This document shows positions 62,101-64,000 of a DNA stretch of 64,000 bases, piece by piece. Origin of the DNA: Centroberyx gerrardi (Eukaryota > Chordata > Actinopteri > Beryciformes > Berycidae); NCBI RefSeq assembly GCF_048128805.1, contig NC_136016.1, positions 11,072,176-11,136,175 on the forward strand. Direction: 5' to 3'. Under the pieces are notes generated by a model. It worked only from the letters and a program-made list of their open reading frames with translations. It searched no databases and was not told where the DNA came from. Every line of letters starts with the position of its first letter. The first letter of the stretch is position 1. Made by a program: the position numbers and the translations under genes.

Positions 62101-63458
62101 GGTGCAAACAAAAACATCATATGTCATTTTCCAGCACTCTAAGCTCTGGCTAATAACATGCATCACTCTAGGTGTTTATGATCCAGAAACAGAGGAGAAA
62201 CAGCGTCAGGAACGTGAGAACGTGCACAAAGTGTCTTACCAGAGTCAGCGGAAGAGGCTTTTGGTTTAGGACAACTGGCATTCATCTCAGGTACTGCAGG
62301 ACGTAATTGAGTGCTGAAGGAGGATAACTAGACAGGAAGCAGGAAGAGAAAACACGTCATTCTTTGACTTTATATTGTGCCAACAGCAGGACTTAAGGAG
62401 ACATGCCATTTGAGATATGTATATGCTTTTTGAACAGGACCACAGTGGAAATAGATCATTTGATTGTTTTGTCCTATCTATGAGGTTTTTATTACTATAC
62501 GCTGCATGATTTTTCTTACTTGTAGTCAAGTGTTAAGTACAGCTTTCAAGCAGTCTCATCTGATATAAACTCTGAAATAAGAGTAACTAATGGTGACTCA
62601 CAGTACTTTCTGGGCTCTCTGGGGGTGATGGGGAAAGTTCTGAAGAGGAGTTTGAACTGGAGCCTTGATCACACTTGGTTTTGGCCTGGGCCGGAGCCTG
62701 CGCCGGGTAAGAGACCATGTAGTTGTGGAGACTGTCCTCCTGGGTCAGGCCGGGGTGGCTGGAGAATCCAGCCTGCTGCGGAGACTCCTGAGGAACCTGC
62801 GGAGGGGTGGAAGGCATGGAAGGGGAAGAGATGGGATGCGACCAAGTGGGATGTCCGCTCTGAGGATACCCGGATCCATCTGTCTGAGGCATATTTTCAG
62901 GGCTGTGGTAGACACCATGCTGCCCTGGGATGCCCCCTGTGGGGTACGGAACCTCCATTGAGGAAGTCTGGTAATGTGGTGGGTAGACTGAGGGGTAACC
63001 GGACTGAGGAGCCATGTGAGGGGATAGCTGGGGGTGGAAGCCAGCGAGGGAGGGCATTCCCTGGGCAGGCATGCTTGCGGGAGGAATGAAAGACTGGGCC
63101 ATGCTCATGGCCATGGAGATGACATTGGCCAGGGAGAAGAGGGGCTGGGTGTGGGGAGGCCACATATTGGGATGTTGATGTGAAGGTGGGGAGATGGAGA
63201 CGCCCTCGTTGCTGCCTGGACTCGGGGTCTCGTTCAGAGGGCCGGGGGACCCTGGGGCCGGGGAAGGGACAGAAGGGAAGGTGGGGTTACTGGCTACACG
63301 TGTGAGGGGAGGATGGAGCCCTGCTGGCTTGGGGGAACCCGGGGATGCTGGGTATGGGAATGGGAAGTGTGTGTGGCCCATGTAGGGCAAGTGGTAGTGC
63401 TGGTGGTGGGGCAGGAGAGAGGCAGGGTGGTGGTGTTGTTGATAATGAAGGGGAGATC
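59151..63458 (-). CDS. wnk4: WNK lysine-deficient protein kinase 4, C-terminal part (6 exons visible, 5' end outside window)
   Basis: Minus-strand exons are 63458-62602, 62285-62240, 60973-60331, 59787-59582, 59376-59282 and 59153-59151, encoding the last 615 residues. Exon phases agree throughout; the acceptor chosen at 62286 has a weak pyrimidine tract. In order there are a Pro/Ser/His-rich exon containing [20 protein letters not shown], an RFQV motif (60933-60944, the SPAK/OSR1-docking type), a 20-residue glutamate run, and an acidic [11 protein letters not shown] leading into a coiled coil ([20 protein letters not shown]). The end carries [15 protein letters not shown] and IIRRNSL sites, then [13 protein letters not shown]. 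The last three exons match human WNK4, including the RRxS sites phosphorylated by SGK1/PKA. WNK4 phosphorylates SPAK/OSR1 to control NCC/NKCC ion transport. The kinase domain is outside the window. Convergence with coa3 equals the human order. Confidence 0.92.
60618..60677 (-). repeat. wnk4: Poly-glutamate coding microsatellite in wnk4
   Basis: Sixty bases of GAA/GAG codons (plus strand reads TTC/CTC) encode 20 consecutive glutamates, followed by GEKEGAED. The 5' part is pure GAA and the middle is pure GAG, as expected of slippage-prone repeats. It creates long spurious serine- and proline-rich frames on the plus strand. Confidence 0.95.
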
Positions 63459-64000
63459 CTGGAACACAAAAAGAAAATCAGCAATGTTTTAATATGTAGT
63501 TAGTATGAAGGGGAGCCCCTGGTACACAAAATGAAAATCATCAATGTTTTAATCTGTAGTTTGCAGCAAATCATTTACTGTTGTCACTTACTATAAACTG
63601 TTGGAAAATTTTGTGTAAGAAAAACACACTGAAAAGGTTCTTAATGTCCCAATTTTAACTGGTAGCCTACGTCAGAACACCTAAGTAGGATAATTTTAGG
63701 AGGAACACCCCTCCACAGTTGCAATGGAATATTGGACAGAGTTGACCTAGAGAGACAAGTTATATCACTCTTTCTTCCTCTCTCCTCAGGTTTTGCTCAG
63801 TCCAGCTCTTCCTTTTGCCCCCTGCCAAGGCATAAGTCATTTGGAGCATAAATCCCTCCTGTGTTTTAAAAAGACGGGTTTCCATGGTGAACAGAGATGT
63901 TTTGTTTAACACAGTATCTGTCTGTAATTGCCGTTGTAAGCCAGAGCGGTTGTGCACAGGCCATAGACGGCTGTGAGGGATTCAGCCTCAGTGAAGCGAG
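63459..64000 (-). other. wnk4: wnk4 intron (partial)
   Basis: Upstream of the acceptor at 63460-63459 no further exon is visible to the window edge. A direct repeat of about 70 bp is present: GAAGGGGAG-TCCTGG-ACACAAA-GAAAATCA plus CAATGTTTTAAT-TGTAGTT occurs at about 63447-63502 and again at 63507-63561. The first copy overlaps the exon boundary. Confidence 0.6.

Noticed and set aside
62625-63089. 154-codon plus-strand frame opposite the wnk4 exon
   Set aside because: Antisense shadow of a GC-rich, proline-rich coding exon.
1-64000. CRISPR arrays, bacterial operons, rRNA genes, intact viral or toxin genes
   Set aside because: None seen. Intron-exon structure and transposon content show animal nuclear DNA.

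Overview
This is vertebrate nuclear DNA, most likely from a teleost fish (percomorph type). The genes are split by introns with GT-AG junctions. Short tRNA-derived SINEs and MITE-like elements of the teleost kind are scattered through it, and dinucleotide microsatellites are frequent. Gene order matches known vertebrate neighbourhoods. Identities rest on reading the translations and recalling family sequences; no database search was run.

Positions 1-45.7 kb are almost entirely non-coding. A 22-codon first coding exon on the minus strand (8660-8764) matches the start of TANC2, a postsynaptic scaffold. A CpG-rich block at about 42.1-42.55 kb is the best candidate for its 5' non-coding exon and promoter, so most of this half would be tanc2 introns. 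These introns hold a LINE 3' end, a LINE-like tail, two SINEs, a 542-bp TTAA-flanked foldback element nested inside a hAT-like element with an 8-bp target duplication, another foldback element, a dispersed repeat, local tandem duplications, microsatellites, and several AT/homeobox-motif-rich blocks that may be conserved regulatory elements. A third, older SINE lies between tanc2 and march10.

Positions 45.7-63.5 kb are gene-dense. In order they hold march10 (plus; RING-CH E3 ubiquitin ligase), cntd1 (minus; cyclin-like meiotic crossover factor), coa3 (plus; cytochrome c oxidase assembly factor) and the 3' part of wnk4 (minus; C-terminal about 615 residues, with the kinase domain outside the window). 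march10 and cntd1 converge with probably overlapping 3' ends. cntd1 and coa3 diverge from a 463-bp shared promoter. coa3 and wnk4 converge. The cntd1-coa3-wnk4 arrangement equals that of human 17q21, and the divergent tanc2/march10 pair equals human 17q23, so the window joins two blocks that are separate in human.

The genes do not form one pathway. march10 and cntd1 are both germline-biased genes in mammals, while coa3 is a housekeeping mitochondrial gene. I found no CRISPR array, rRNA, functional tRNA, viral gene or toxin gene. The points most worth a second look are an RFX X-box in the march10 promoter, possible extra exons with a glyoxalase-II-like CGHEYT motif inside cntd1 intron 1, the nested transposon, and the synteny junction.
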